Assembly (NCBI RefSeq): GCF_016583575.1
Contig: NZ_NRRG01000015.1
Location: forward strand, 29,113-93,112
Length of the DNA stretch: 64,000 nt
Source: Thiocystis violacea
GTDB taxonomy: Bacteria; Pseudomonadota; Gammaproteobacteria; Chromatiales; Chromatiaceae
Reading direction: 5' to 3'
Shown here: piece by piece, positions 9,007 through 16,288 of the stretch
Numbering within the stretch: position 1 is the first letter of the stretch
How the letters are laid out: every line of letters begins with the position of its first letter
The notes under the pieces: generated by a model
Databases searched by the model: none
Told to the model about the DNA's origin: nothing
Seen by the model: the letters and a program-made list of their open reading frames with translations, nothing else
Program-made: the position numbers and the translations under genes

Positions 9007-9849
9007 ATGGAACGATTGAAGAATGCAATGGAGCGCGCCAGAGCGGATCGGCAGATCGTCATCCGGCCGGCTCGGGCGTCTTCCACTACGACAATCAGGG
9101 GGCTTCTCCCAGGCAAGGGAACCGCGCCATCCGACCGAGCAGGGGTCAAGATCCAGTACACCCGGACCGCGACCGTTTCGGTGGATACGCAATCACTGCG
9201 GGACGGCCGGATATTGCTGGCCGAAGGGATCGAAGGGATCACCGATACCTATAAGATCATGCGCACGCACATCCTTCAGCGCATGCGCGCGAACTCCTGG
9301 AAGACCCTGGCGATTACCAGCCCAGGCGAGGGCGAGGGCAAAACCACGACGGCGATCAACCTTGCGATCAGCCTGGCGCGCGAGGTCAACCAGACCGTGT
9401 TGCTCGTGGATCTGGATCTGAAACGCCCCGCGATCGGTCGATTTTTCACGGACCAGGAGTCACTTGGAATCAGTGATTATTTGACTGGAGAGACGAATCT
9501 CGCGGACATCCTGATTCACCCTGGGATCGAGCGGCTCGTCATCATGCCTGGCCGCAAGAAGATAACCCATTCTTCCGAAATTCTTTCCTCGCCTCGCGTC
9601 ATTCAGCTCGTCGACGAGCTCAAGAGTCGCTACGAGGATCGGATTATTCTGTTCGATATGCCGCCGCTGTTCGCGGGCGATGATGTCATCGCCTTTCTGC
9701 CTTACGTGGATGGCGTCATGCTGGTCGTGGAGGATGGAAAAATCAGCAAGGGCGAACTGGCCCAGTCACAGGATCTGCTCGGCGACAAGTGCATCGGGCT
9801 CGTGCTCAATAAGGCGAACATGGCCGGGGCATCGGTCGGCTATTATTGA
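9007..9849 (+). CDS. Tyrosine autokinase of exopolysaccharide export (CpsD/CapB type BY-kinase)
   Basis: Cytoplasmic bacterial tyrosine kinase of 280 aa that pairs with the co-polymerase upstream. A basic N-terminal tail of about 90 residues leads into the P-loop fold: Walker A SPGEGEGKTTTAINLA (about 104-119), Walker A' LLVDLDLKRP (about 132-141) and Walker B IILFDMPP (about 213). The C terminus ends GYY, so the autophosphorylated tyrosine cluster is reduced to two residues, short compared with many BY-kinases. The separate kinase gene behind a Wzz-like gene is the split organisation seen in many Gram-negative exopolysaccharide loci. The kinase likely cycles phosphorylation to control polymer assembly. 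Confidence 0.9.
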   Translation: MERLKNAMERARADRQIVIRPARASSTTTIRGLLPGKGTAPSDRAGVKIQYTRTATVSVDTQSLRDGRILLAEGIEGITDTYKIMRTHILQRMRANSWKTLAITSPGEGEGKTTTAINLAISLAREVNQTVLLVDLDLKRPAIGRFFTDQESLGISDYLTGETNLADILIHPGIERLVIMPGRKKITHSSEILSSPRVIQLVDELKSRYEDRIILFDMPPLFAGDDVIAFLPYVDGVMLVVEDGKISKGELAQSQDLLGDKCIGLVLNKANMAGASVGYY

Positions 9850-9967
9850 ATTCGGTTTGAGTCGGACTCCTCCCGGATCCGAAGCCGGATTGAGCGCTTG
9901 ATCGGCCCGCGCGATTCCGGAGTCCGCCTGTTCTTTCGAGCTATTTCTCACGATGAGGTCTTATATC

Positions 9968-10585
9968 ATGCAAACCATCATTCGCTCCATGGCGCTGTTG
10001 ATTCTGACGATCGGCTCCTCGCCATCCTGGGCCGCGCCCGAATGGTACGTTGGCTACTCATTCATTTATACCGGAGCGGGAAATATCTGCTCCTTCATGA
10101 GATTCCGGACCGATTCCTACAGTGTCCAGCAGGCGGATGTCCTCTATAACCACTTGACCGATCATCTCGCGAAACAGGCGGACGAGGGCGCGACCTTTGC
10201 GCATACCCTGCCTTCCGTGGCCCTGGCGAGAGGTCAATCCGGGGAACAGATGGCGGCGGAGTTCCTGTCCAGCGGGGTCGGTGCCTGCGACGTAGCGGGA
10301 CAACCGGCGGATAGCCTGCTCTTTATCAGCTCATTCGCCTGCGACTATCAGAACGAAGCGCAACTCTGTACCCGGCTCTATGTGGACACGGGGAATCAGG
10401 ACGCGACCTCGTTCGGGATCGATCGAGGTCCAGCGACGGTGGGCGGCTTCTTCGTCAAACGCCCGGTCTGGGAGGCCTCATCGGCGCTGGTTTACGATGG
10501 GCGGACGACCCTTCCATTCGCGGTGGATTCCATGCTGAATTACGCCGCATCGGGCCTGAAGATCTTTACGGACGAGAATCCCTGA
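9968..10585 (+). CDS. Secreted protein of unknown function
   Basis: Predicted export: MQTIIRSMALLILTIGSSPS followed by WAAPEW gives an n-region, hydrophobic core and a signal-peptidase-like site after Ala-Ala. The mature part is about 180 aa, with Cys residues in NICSF, GACDVAG, FACDY and QLCTR that could form disulphides. I do not recognise a family. I chose ATG 9968 rather than ATG 9953 because GAGG lies about 9 nt before 9968 and nothing purine-rich precedes 9953. It follows the tyrosine kinase by 118 nt in the same direction, so it may belong to the same exopolysaccharide locus, but that is only position. Confidence 0.7.
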   Translation: MQTIIRSMALLILTIGSSPSWAAPEWYVGYSFIYTGAGNICSFMRFRTDSYSVQQADVLYNHLTDHLAKQADEGATFAHTLPSVALARGQSGEQMAAEFLSSGVGACDVAGQPADSLLFISSFACDYQNEAQLCTRLYVDTGNQDATSFGIDRGPATVGGFFVKRPVWEASSALVYDGRTTLPFAVDSMLNYAASGLKIFTDENP

Positions 10586-10621
10586 TTCATCGCCCGACCT
10601 CGGAGATCGTGAAAAACCCCT

Positions 10622-10680
10622 CGTAGGATGGGCAGAGCGAGAGCGATGCCCATCCTGTACACTCCGAGACTCAAGATACC
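10622..10680. repeat. GATGGGC hairpin repeat, copy 2
   Basis: Same unit as 2733-2791 with few differences (CCTGTACACTCCGAGACTC instead of CCCGTACGCTCCGAGGCCC). It lies between the secreted-protein stop and the V-ATPase D stop, in the position of a shared terminator for convergent genes. Confidence 0.85.
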
Positions 10681-10724
10681 TCGTAGCCCATCCACGGATC
10701 GAGCCCAGGCCGGATTGAATCGTT

Positions 10725-11423
10725 TCACAACCTCTCGGACTTTCCGCGAGGGAGGTCCGGGGCGTCACGCAAGATCGATGTTCGATCACCTCCTTCCGGA
10801 ATCGATGGCTGGTCACGATCACCGCCGAGCCGTGCCCTGATCGCCTCCTCGCGTTCGAGTTCCTCCAGCACCGTTTCGATGCCATTGATCCGTTCCTCGG
10901 TCTCCGGTAGGAGCACGTCCTCCAGCGCGCGCGCCCGGCGGGCGGCGCGGGCATAATCGACGCGCAGACGCTCCAGGTTGGCGACCCTGGCCGCCAGACG
11001 GGCGGCGCGCGGAACGAGACCGATGAACGCCGCGCGGCAGGCGTCGGCCTCTGGACTCGCGGCGACGCTGACGGCTGGCGGGATTGGAGCCTCGCCCGTC
11101 AGACTCGCCTCGTGCAGGGTCACGCCCAGAACGACGCGCGGCTTCAGCTCGATTCGAACGTCCAGATCCTGGACCGGCGGATAGAGCGAAAGCCCCTCGA
11201 ATCCATGCCGGACGACCGCCGCCTGGAGGGCTTCGGCGGCCTTCGCCTGGTCGGCGTCGAACAACACCTTCTCCCGCTCGTAATCGGCGATCTCGGCCAG
11301 GATTTCCGCCGCCAGGATCAGCCGCTTCTCGTCCAGGAATCGATAGCCTTCCCGCAAGCCGATCCGCTCTTCCTTGAGTTCGAGCAGGGCGCTCTGGGTG
11401 GGGACGATGGCGTTATCGCTCAT
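10725..11423 (-). CDS. V-type ATP synthase subunit D
   Basis: Central-stalk subunit of a V/A-type ATPase, 232 aa. The N terminus PTQSALLELKEERIGLREGY and the long alpha-helical ends (LERLRVDYARAARRARALED near 150-170) match the family, which forms a two-helix coiled-coil shaft turning inside the A3B3 ring. The C-terminal 30 residues are polar and poorly conserved. The start overlaps the stop of the B subunit by ATGA, so translation is coupled. Only B and D are found here; no A, E, I/a or K/c gene occurs anywhere in the window, and the operon ends in repeats on both sides. The pair may be a relic or may work with subunits encoded elsewhere. Confidence 0.88.
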   Translation of the reverse strand: MSDNAIVPTQSALLELKEERIGLREGYRFLDEKRLILAAEILAEIADYEREKVLFDADQAKAAEALQAAVVRHGFEGLSLYPPVQDLDVRIELKPRVVLGVTLHEASLTGEAPIPPAVSVAASPEADACRAAFIGLVPRAARLAARVANLERLRVDYARAARRARALEDVLLPETEERINGIETVLEELEREEAIRARLGGDRDQPSIPEGGDRTSILRDAPDLPRGKSERL

Positions 11424-12802
11424 CGCAGATGCTCGTGGATCTGGCGGTCGTCCAGGCGATGCAACTCGCCCGAGGGTATGGCGCGCAGGACCGACCAGCC
11501 GACCTCCAGACTCTCCTCCAGGGTGCGCGCCTCGTCGCCCTGATTGACGACCAGACGCTCGAAGTCGTCGCCGAAGCTCAGCAACCGCCGATCCTTGTCG
11601 GACAGGCCATCCTCGCCGACGACGCTGGCCAGGACGCGGGTCTGCCGGGCCTGGCTGTAGGAGGCGTAGAGTTGCGCCGCGAGCGCCGGATGATCGGCAT
11701 GGGTGCGGCCCTTGCCGGTGCCGTCCTTCATCAGACGCGAGAGACTCGGCAGCAGGCGGATCGGCGGATAGAGATCACGACGATGCAGGTCGCGGTCGAG
11801 GACGATCTGACCTTCCGTGATATAGCCGGTCAGATCCGGGATGGGATGGCTGATGTCGTCGTTGGGCATGGTGAGGATGGGGATCTGGGTGATCGACCCA
11901 GGTCGCCCGCGAATGCGCCCCGCCCGTTCGTAAAGGGTCGCCAGATCCGAGTACATGTAACCCGGATAGCCCTTGCGGCTCGGCATCTCGCCACGACTGG
12001 CCGAGACCTCGCGCAAGGCTTCGCAGTAGTTGGTGAGGTCGGTCAGGATGACCAGGACATGCTTGCCCTCGGTGAAGGCCAGGTACTCGGCGGCGGTGAG
12101 CGCGAACCGCGGGGTCAGGAGACGCTGGGCGCTGGAGTCGCTGGCCAGGTTGAGAAACAGCACCGTGCGCGCGAGCGCCCCGCTCCGCTCCATCTCCTCG
12201 CGGAAGAACTCGGCGCTCGCATGCGGGATGCCGATCCCACCGAAGACGATGGCGAAATCCCGTCCCTCGCCATCCTCCTCCGGAAGCCGCGCGTTGCGGG
12301 CGATGTCCACCGCGATGCGATCGTGTGGCAGTCCACCGCCCGAGAAGAGCGGGAGCTTCTGACCGCGCACCAGGCTGTTCATGAGATCGATGGCGGTGAA
12401 GCCGGTTTCCAGGTACTCGTTCGGCGCCTCCCTGGCCGACGGTTTGATCGGTAACCCATCGACCCGAAAGGCGCGCGCCGCCGCCAGCGGCGGTCCGCCA
12501 TCGAGCGGCTTGCCGATCCCGTTGAACACCCGTCCCAGCAGTCCGGGACCGACATGGAAGCGCAGTGGCTCGCCGAAAAAGCGTACCCGCGTTCCGCTCA
12601 AGGCGAGCCCGGCGGTCTCGTCCAGCATCTCGACCGTGACGGACTCCTCGTCCAGCGCGGCGATGCGCCCGAGGCGCACCGACCCATCCTCGCCCTCCAC
12701 CTCCACCGCCTCGTTCAGCCCAACGTCCAGACGGCGCTTGAGAAACAGCAAGGGGCCTTCCGCGCGGTAGGCGATGTCTTCTCCGATGAGTCTGGCGTAC
12801 AT
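11420..12802 (-). CDS. V-type ATP synthase subunit B
   Basis: Non-catalytic nucleotide-binding subunit of the V/A-ATPase head, 460 aa, full length. The N-terminal barrel is followed by GLLGRVFNGIGKPLDGGPP, and the P-loop position reads SGGGLPHDRIAV, the degenerate form expected for B rather than the A-type GxxxxGKT. VFGGIGI, LVILTDLTNYCEAL, GYPGYMYSDLATLYERAG and the C-terminal domain are conserved. ATG at 12802 is the family start, but the usual ribosome site is absent: an AACTGAC tandem array starts 4 nt upstream. It overlaps subunit D by 4 nt. The A subunit that should precede it is missing. Confidence 0.93.
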   Translation of the reverse strand: MYARLIGEDIAYRAEGPLLFLKRRLDVGLNEAVEVEGEDGSVRLGRIAALDEESVTVEMLDETAGLALSGTRVRFFGEPLRFHVGPGLLGRVFNGIGKPLDGGPPLAAARAFRVDGLPIKPSAREAPNEYLETGFTAIDLMNSLVRGQKLPLFSGGGLPHDRIAVDIARNARLPEEDGEGRDFAIVFGGIGIPHASAEFFREEMERSGALARTVLFLNLASDSSAQRLLTPRFALTAAEYLAFTEGKHVLVILTDLTNYCEALREVSASRGEMPSRKGYPGYMYSDLATLYERAGRIRGRPGSITQIPILTMPNDDISHPIPDLTGYITEGQIVLDRDLHRRDLYPPIRLLPSLSRLMKDGTGKGRTHADHPALAAQLYASYSQARQTRVLASVVGEDGLSDKDRRLLSFGDDFERLVVNQGDEARTLEESLEVGWSVLRAIPSGELHRLDDRQIHEHLR

Positions 12803-12806
12803 GGGC

Positions 12807-12848
12807 GTCAGTTGTCAGTTGTCAGTTGTCAGTTGTCAGTTGTCAGTT
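12807..12848. repeat. Tandem heptamer array GTCAGTT x 6
   Basis: Six perfect head-to-tail copies (AACTGAC on the minus strand), starting 4 nt upstream of the V-ATPase B start codon and occupying the place of its ribosome-binding site. Confidence 0.97.
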
Positions 12849-13180
12849 GGAGGATAACCCGTGCTCGGAACGCATCCATGGGGTCGTACCTTTGGATCAT
12901 AGTTCATGTTGGATCTCGCCAAACGGGACCACGCGAAATCCCAATGATCGAATCGGCGAATCCCCCATGCCGAGTTCGAAGGTAGTGCCTCGATTCGTAG
13001 GATGACGACAAACGAGCCTACCCGTGGGAGCGGCTTGCCGCCGCGAAAAACCTCGCGTCGGCGCTCATCGCGGCTAAAAGCCGCTCCCACGAGATTCTAT
13101 CGATTGGGGCGCTACCAGTTCGAATTTACGTAGTCATACGGATAGCTGCCTGTCCGTTGCTCTATTAGCTTGAAATACTA
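12849..13180. other. Intergenic region carrying a MITE-like insertion
   Basis: About 330 bp between the divergent V-ATPase B gene and the coiled-coil gene. No gene is seen; 136 bp of it are the MITE-like element copy B with its target duplication. Confidence 0.7.
12981..13116. mobile_element. MITE-like element, copy B (complete, with 8-bp target duplication)
   Basis: 136 bp from GGTAGTGCCTC to GGGGCGCTACC; the ends are imperfect terminal inverted repeats. An internal palindrome has arms GTGGGAGCGGCTT and AAGCCGCTCCCAC. It is flanked by the perfect direct repeat AGTTCGAA (12973-12980 and 13117-13124), the footprint expected from transposition. It has no coding capacity. Copy C (27755-27890) has the same length. 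Confidence 0.85.
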
Positions 13181-13897
13181 ATGAAACCACCTCCCCGCGC
13201 CGGTCGATGCGACCGCGCTGATCGGGTGTTCGAGCGTGCCTCCAGAACCAGCCATCGGCCCCCAATAACCCGCCTAGAGGACTGTTTGCGAGATGTTTCC
13301 ATCCATCCGATCGATCAGCCGGCCGATGTTGGCCTGGTGGACGACAGGTCTCGCGGGGCGGGCCTCATCCAATCGCGCGAGGCTGGCGGTTGGGCGCTGG
13401 CGGCCCATCCTGGGATGAACCGCTTGACCGAGGCTCCACCGAGACCAGATCCATGCGAGGGATGCGCGCGTCTGACGGCGCTCCTGATGGAGGCGGAACG
13501 GACCCTCGCGGCCATGCGGGCGGGAGGTCAGGGCCACTCCTCGATCCGCCAGGCGCATCATCCGCGATTCGCCGGGGCTGAGGCGATCGGCGAGACGCGC
13601 CTTGATGCCATGACTCCGGAACCGGAACCGGAAAAAAACACGAGCGTCGAGCAGTCGCTCGCACAGGCGAGAGCCGCGGCCGTGAGTTTGCTTGAAGGCG
13701 CGATCGCGGCGCACGCCCGAGCCGAGGCGATCGATGTCGAGTTGAAGCGAGAAATCGACCGTCGCAAGCAGGTGGAAGCCTCCTTGCAGGCAACCGAGCA
13801 ACGGTATCGCCGGATGGTCGAGGCCATCGCCCGCGCCCCCCGCTTATCCCCCGCCGATTTGGAAACCCTGCTCGTCACCGAATCCCCATCCCGTTGA
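13181..13897 (+). CDS. Hypothetical protein with C-terminal coiled coil
   Basis: Up to 238 aa. The second half is strongly helical (SLAQARAAAVSLLEGAIAAH, then ELKREIDRRKQVEASLQATE), like the signalling helix that links PAS or HAMP modules to kinases and cyclases, but no sensor or output domain follows. It ends at a strong hairpin, which supports a real gene end. The N-terminal 78 residues look less protein-like; an alternative start is ATG 13415 (MNRLTEAPPR). I recognise no family. It may be a remnant of a larger sensor protein. Confidence 0.45.
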   Translation: MKPPPRAGRCDRADRVFERASRTSHRPPITRLEDCLRDVSIHPIDQPADVGLVDDRSRGAGLIQSREAGGWALAAHPGMNRLTEAPPRPDPCEGCARLTALLMEAERTLAAMRAGGQGHSSIRQAHHPRFAGAEAIGETRLDAMTPEPEPEKNTSVEQSLAQARAAAVSLLEGAIAAHARAEAIDVELKREIDRRKQVEASLQATEQRYRRMVEAIARAPRLSPADLETLLVTESPSR

Positions 13898-13902
13898 GAC
13901 AG

Positions 13903-13935
13903 GGCCTGGCCCCGGACTCAGTCCGGGGCTAGGCC
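13903..13935. terminator. Bidirectional hairpin between convergent genes
   Basis: GGCCTGGCCCCGGACT pairs with AGTCCGGGGCTAGGCC (15 of 16 positions) around one central C, between the ends of the coiled-coil gene and aqpZ. There is no T-run, so it may act as a processing or Rho-dependent end. Confidence 0.65.
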
Positions 13936-13945
13936 AGGCCGGGAA

Positions 13946-14674
13946 TCAGTCCCGCGCGTCCTGTTCGAACCAACGGTAAATCACTCCCGCCAGCGCCGCG
14001 CCGACGATGGGCGCGACCCAGAACAGCCAGAGCTGCGCCAGGGCCTTGCCCTCGCCCGAGAGGGCGAGCACCAGGGCGGGTCCGGTGCTGCGCGCCGGGT
14101 TCACCGAGGTATTGGTGACCGGGATCGAGATGAGGTGGATCAGGGTCAGGGTCAGGCCAATCGCCAGGCCGCCGGCGACCGCCGTCCCGCGCTTGTCCGT
14201 CACGCCCAGAATGATGAAGAGGAACATCGCGGTCATGACGACCTCGGTGACCAGACCGGCGGTCATGCCATACTTGCCGGGCGACAGCTCGCCATAGCCG
14301 TTGACCGCCAGGCTACTGGCGGTCAGGGTGAAGCCCTCGGTGCCGCTCGCGATGAAGAGGATCAGATAGGCCGCCAGGATCGCCCCAACCGTCTGCGCGA
14401 CGATGTAGGCCGGGGCCTCGGCGAAGCTGAAGCGGCCGCCGACCGCCAGACCGACGGTGACCGCCGGGTTCAGGTGGCAACCCGAGATATGACCGATGGC
14501 GTAGGCCATGGTCAGCACGGTCAGACCGAAGGCGAAGGCAACGCCCAAGAGACCGATCCCGATATCATTGGATCCGGCCATGAACACGGCCGCCAGCACG
14601 GCGCTACCGCAGCCGCCGAGCACCAGCCAGAAGGTACCGATCAGCTCGGCGATGGAACGCTTCATCAATGTCAT
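13946..14674 (-). CDS. aqpZ: Aquaporin Z
   Basis: Inner-membrane water channel, 242 aa, the usual length. Six membrane helices and two half-helices are visible, with both NPA motifs: HLNPAVTVG and SVNPARSTG. The N terminus [20 protein letters not shown] is the classic AqpZ start; the Arg after the second NPA belongs to the selectivity filter. ATG 14674 is preceded by GAGGAG at 7 nt and chosen over the in-frame ATG 9 nt later. It is a single gene convergent with the coiled-coil gene and divergent from the MFS transporter. Likely role: osmotic water flow. Confidence 0.96.
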   Translation of the reverse strand: MTLMKRSIAELIGTFWLVLGGCGSAVLAAVFMAGSNDIGIGLLGVAFAFGLTVLTMAYAIGHISGCHLNPAVTVGLAVGGRFSFAEAPAYIVAQTVGAILAAYLILFIASGTEGFTLTASSLAVNGYGELSPGKYGMTAGLVTEVVMTAMFLFIILGVTDKRGTAVAGGLAIGLTLTLIHLISIPVTNTSVNPARSTGPALVLALSGEGKALAQLWLFWVAPIVGAALAGVIYRWFEQDARD

Positions 14675-14895
14675 TTGGATTCTCCTCGAAGCTTAGCTAA
14701 TGCGTCATGATCGTGAATGCACGATGCGTCACCAACGGTGGCCACGTATCGTGCGACGCATTCTAGCGGCATATCGCGGCAAACAAGGAAAAAAGTCAGG
14801 TATCGGAACCGGCCAGACTCAACCGACCCATGAACAGTGAATGCCATGCCCAGCGACCAGACGACCACCCTCTATACGATCACGAGCCAAACCCC

Positions 14896-16236
14896 ATGAG
14901 CACCCGCGCGCGCGCCCCGAAGCGGGAGATCCTCGGCTGGGCGATGTTCGACTTCGCCAACTCGGCCTATACGCTGCTGATCATCACCGTCGTCTTCGGC
15001 GATCTCTTCACCCGTGTCATCGTGGGCGACGCGCCGGACTACCGTCTGGGCAACCTGCTCTGGAGCCTGGCCCTGGCCGTCAGTTATCTGCTGGTGGTGG
15101 TCGGCTCGCCGGTGGCCGGGGCCATCATGGATTACACCGCGAGCAAGAAGCGCTTTCTGTTCGCCAGCTATCTGCTCACGGTCGTCAGCACGGCGATGCT
15201 CTACTGGGCCGAGCCAGGTCTGATCTGGCTCGCGATGCTGCTGCTGATCCTCTCGAACTTCGCCTTCTCGATCGGCGAGTCCTTCATCGCCAGCTTCCTG
15301 CCCGATCTCGGCCCGCCGGAGGATCTGGGCAAGATCTCCGGCTTCGGCTGGGCGCTGGGCTATATCGGCGGCATGGTCTCGGCCCTGTTCGTACTTTTCG
15401 TGCTCGGCGAGGTCAGCGCCGAGAACTACGAGCGCATCCGCTGGGTCGGACCCTGGACCGCCGCCTTCTTCCTGGTCGCCGCCATCCCGACCTTCCTCTG
15501 GGTGCGCGAGCGCGGCCGGCCGAGGCGACTCCCCACCGGCATGACCTATGCGCGGCTCGGCTTCGATCGGGTCGGACAGACCCTGGGGCATCTGCGCGTG
15601 CATCGCGACCTGGCGGTGCTGCTGGTGGCAGTCTTCTTCTCGATGGGCGGCATCGGCATCATCATCACCTATGCCTTCATCTATGGGGCGCAGGTGATTG
15701 GCTGGAACGAATCGGTGCGCACACTCATGTTCGTCCTGGTGCAACTCACCGCCGCGGCCGGCGCCTTCGGCTTCGGCTACATCCAGGACCGGCTCGGCGC
15801 GCTGCGGACCTACCGGATCACCCTGGTCCTGTGGATCCTGGCGATCCTGCTTATCTATCTCACGCCCTGGCTGGCCGTGGTGGCGCGCGAGCGGTTCGGA
15901 CTCGACTGGGAGGCCCAGCACATCTTTCTGGTCGTGGGATGCGTCGCCGGGATGAGTCTCGGGGCCTGCCAGTCCACCACCCGGACCCTGATCGGTCTCT
16001 TCTCGCCGCTCTCGCGCTCGGCCGAGATGTTCGGATTCTGGGGGCTTTCCATGAAGCTGGCCGGGGTCTTCGGCCTGCTGGCCATCGGTCTGCTGCAAGC
16101 CCTGTTCGGTCTGCGCGAGGCCATGCTCTTCTGCGTCCTACTCTTCGTCGCCGCGCTGCTGGTCGCGCGCGGGATCGACGAGACGCGCGGACGGGCGATC
16201 GCGGCCGAGCATGACGCGGGCCGGGGGATTTGGTGA
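14896..16236 (+). CDS. MFS transporter, UMF1/Atg22-like family
   Basis: Inner-membrane permease of about 446 aa with twelve hydrophobic segments. The opening REILGWAMFDFANSAYTLLI is the hallmark of the UMF1/Atg22 branch of the major facilitator superfamily; DLGPPEDLGKISGFGWALGY and CVAGMSLGACQSTTRTLIG are its other conserved stretches. Yeast Atg22 exports amino acids from the vacuole; the bacterial substrates are unknown. The start at ATG 14896 puts the family motif near the N terminus; an in-frame ATG at 14830 would add 22 polar residues, and neither has a strong ribosome site. It stands alone. Confidence 0.85.
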   Translation: MSTRARAPKREILGWAMFDFANSAYTLLIITVVFGDLFTRVIVGDAPDYRLGNLLWSLALAVSYLLVVVGSPVAGAIMDYTASKKRFLFASYLLTVVSTAMLYWAEPGLIWLAMLLLILSNFAFSIGESFIASFLPDLGPPEDLGKISGFGWALGYIGGMVSALFVLFVLGEVSAENYERIRWVGPWTAAFFLVAAIPTFLWVRERGRPRRLPTGMTYARLGFDRVGQTLGHLRVHRDLAVLLVAVFFSMGGIGIIITYAFIYGAQVIGWNESVRTLMFVLVQLTAAAGAFGFGYIQDRLGALRTYRITLVLWILAILLIYLTPWLAVVARERFGLDWEAQHIFLVVGCVAGMSLGACQSTTRTLIGLFSPLSRSAEMFGFWGLSMKLAGVFGLLAIGLLQALFGLREAMLFCVLLFVAALLVARGIDETRGRAIAAEHDAGRGIW

Positions 16237-16288
16237 GCCTTGACCGGCTTCCGTCGGTACCGGGTGCTTGGGATGATGGGTCACGCGG

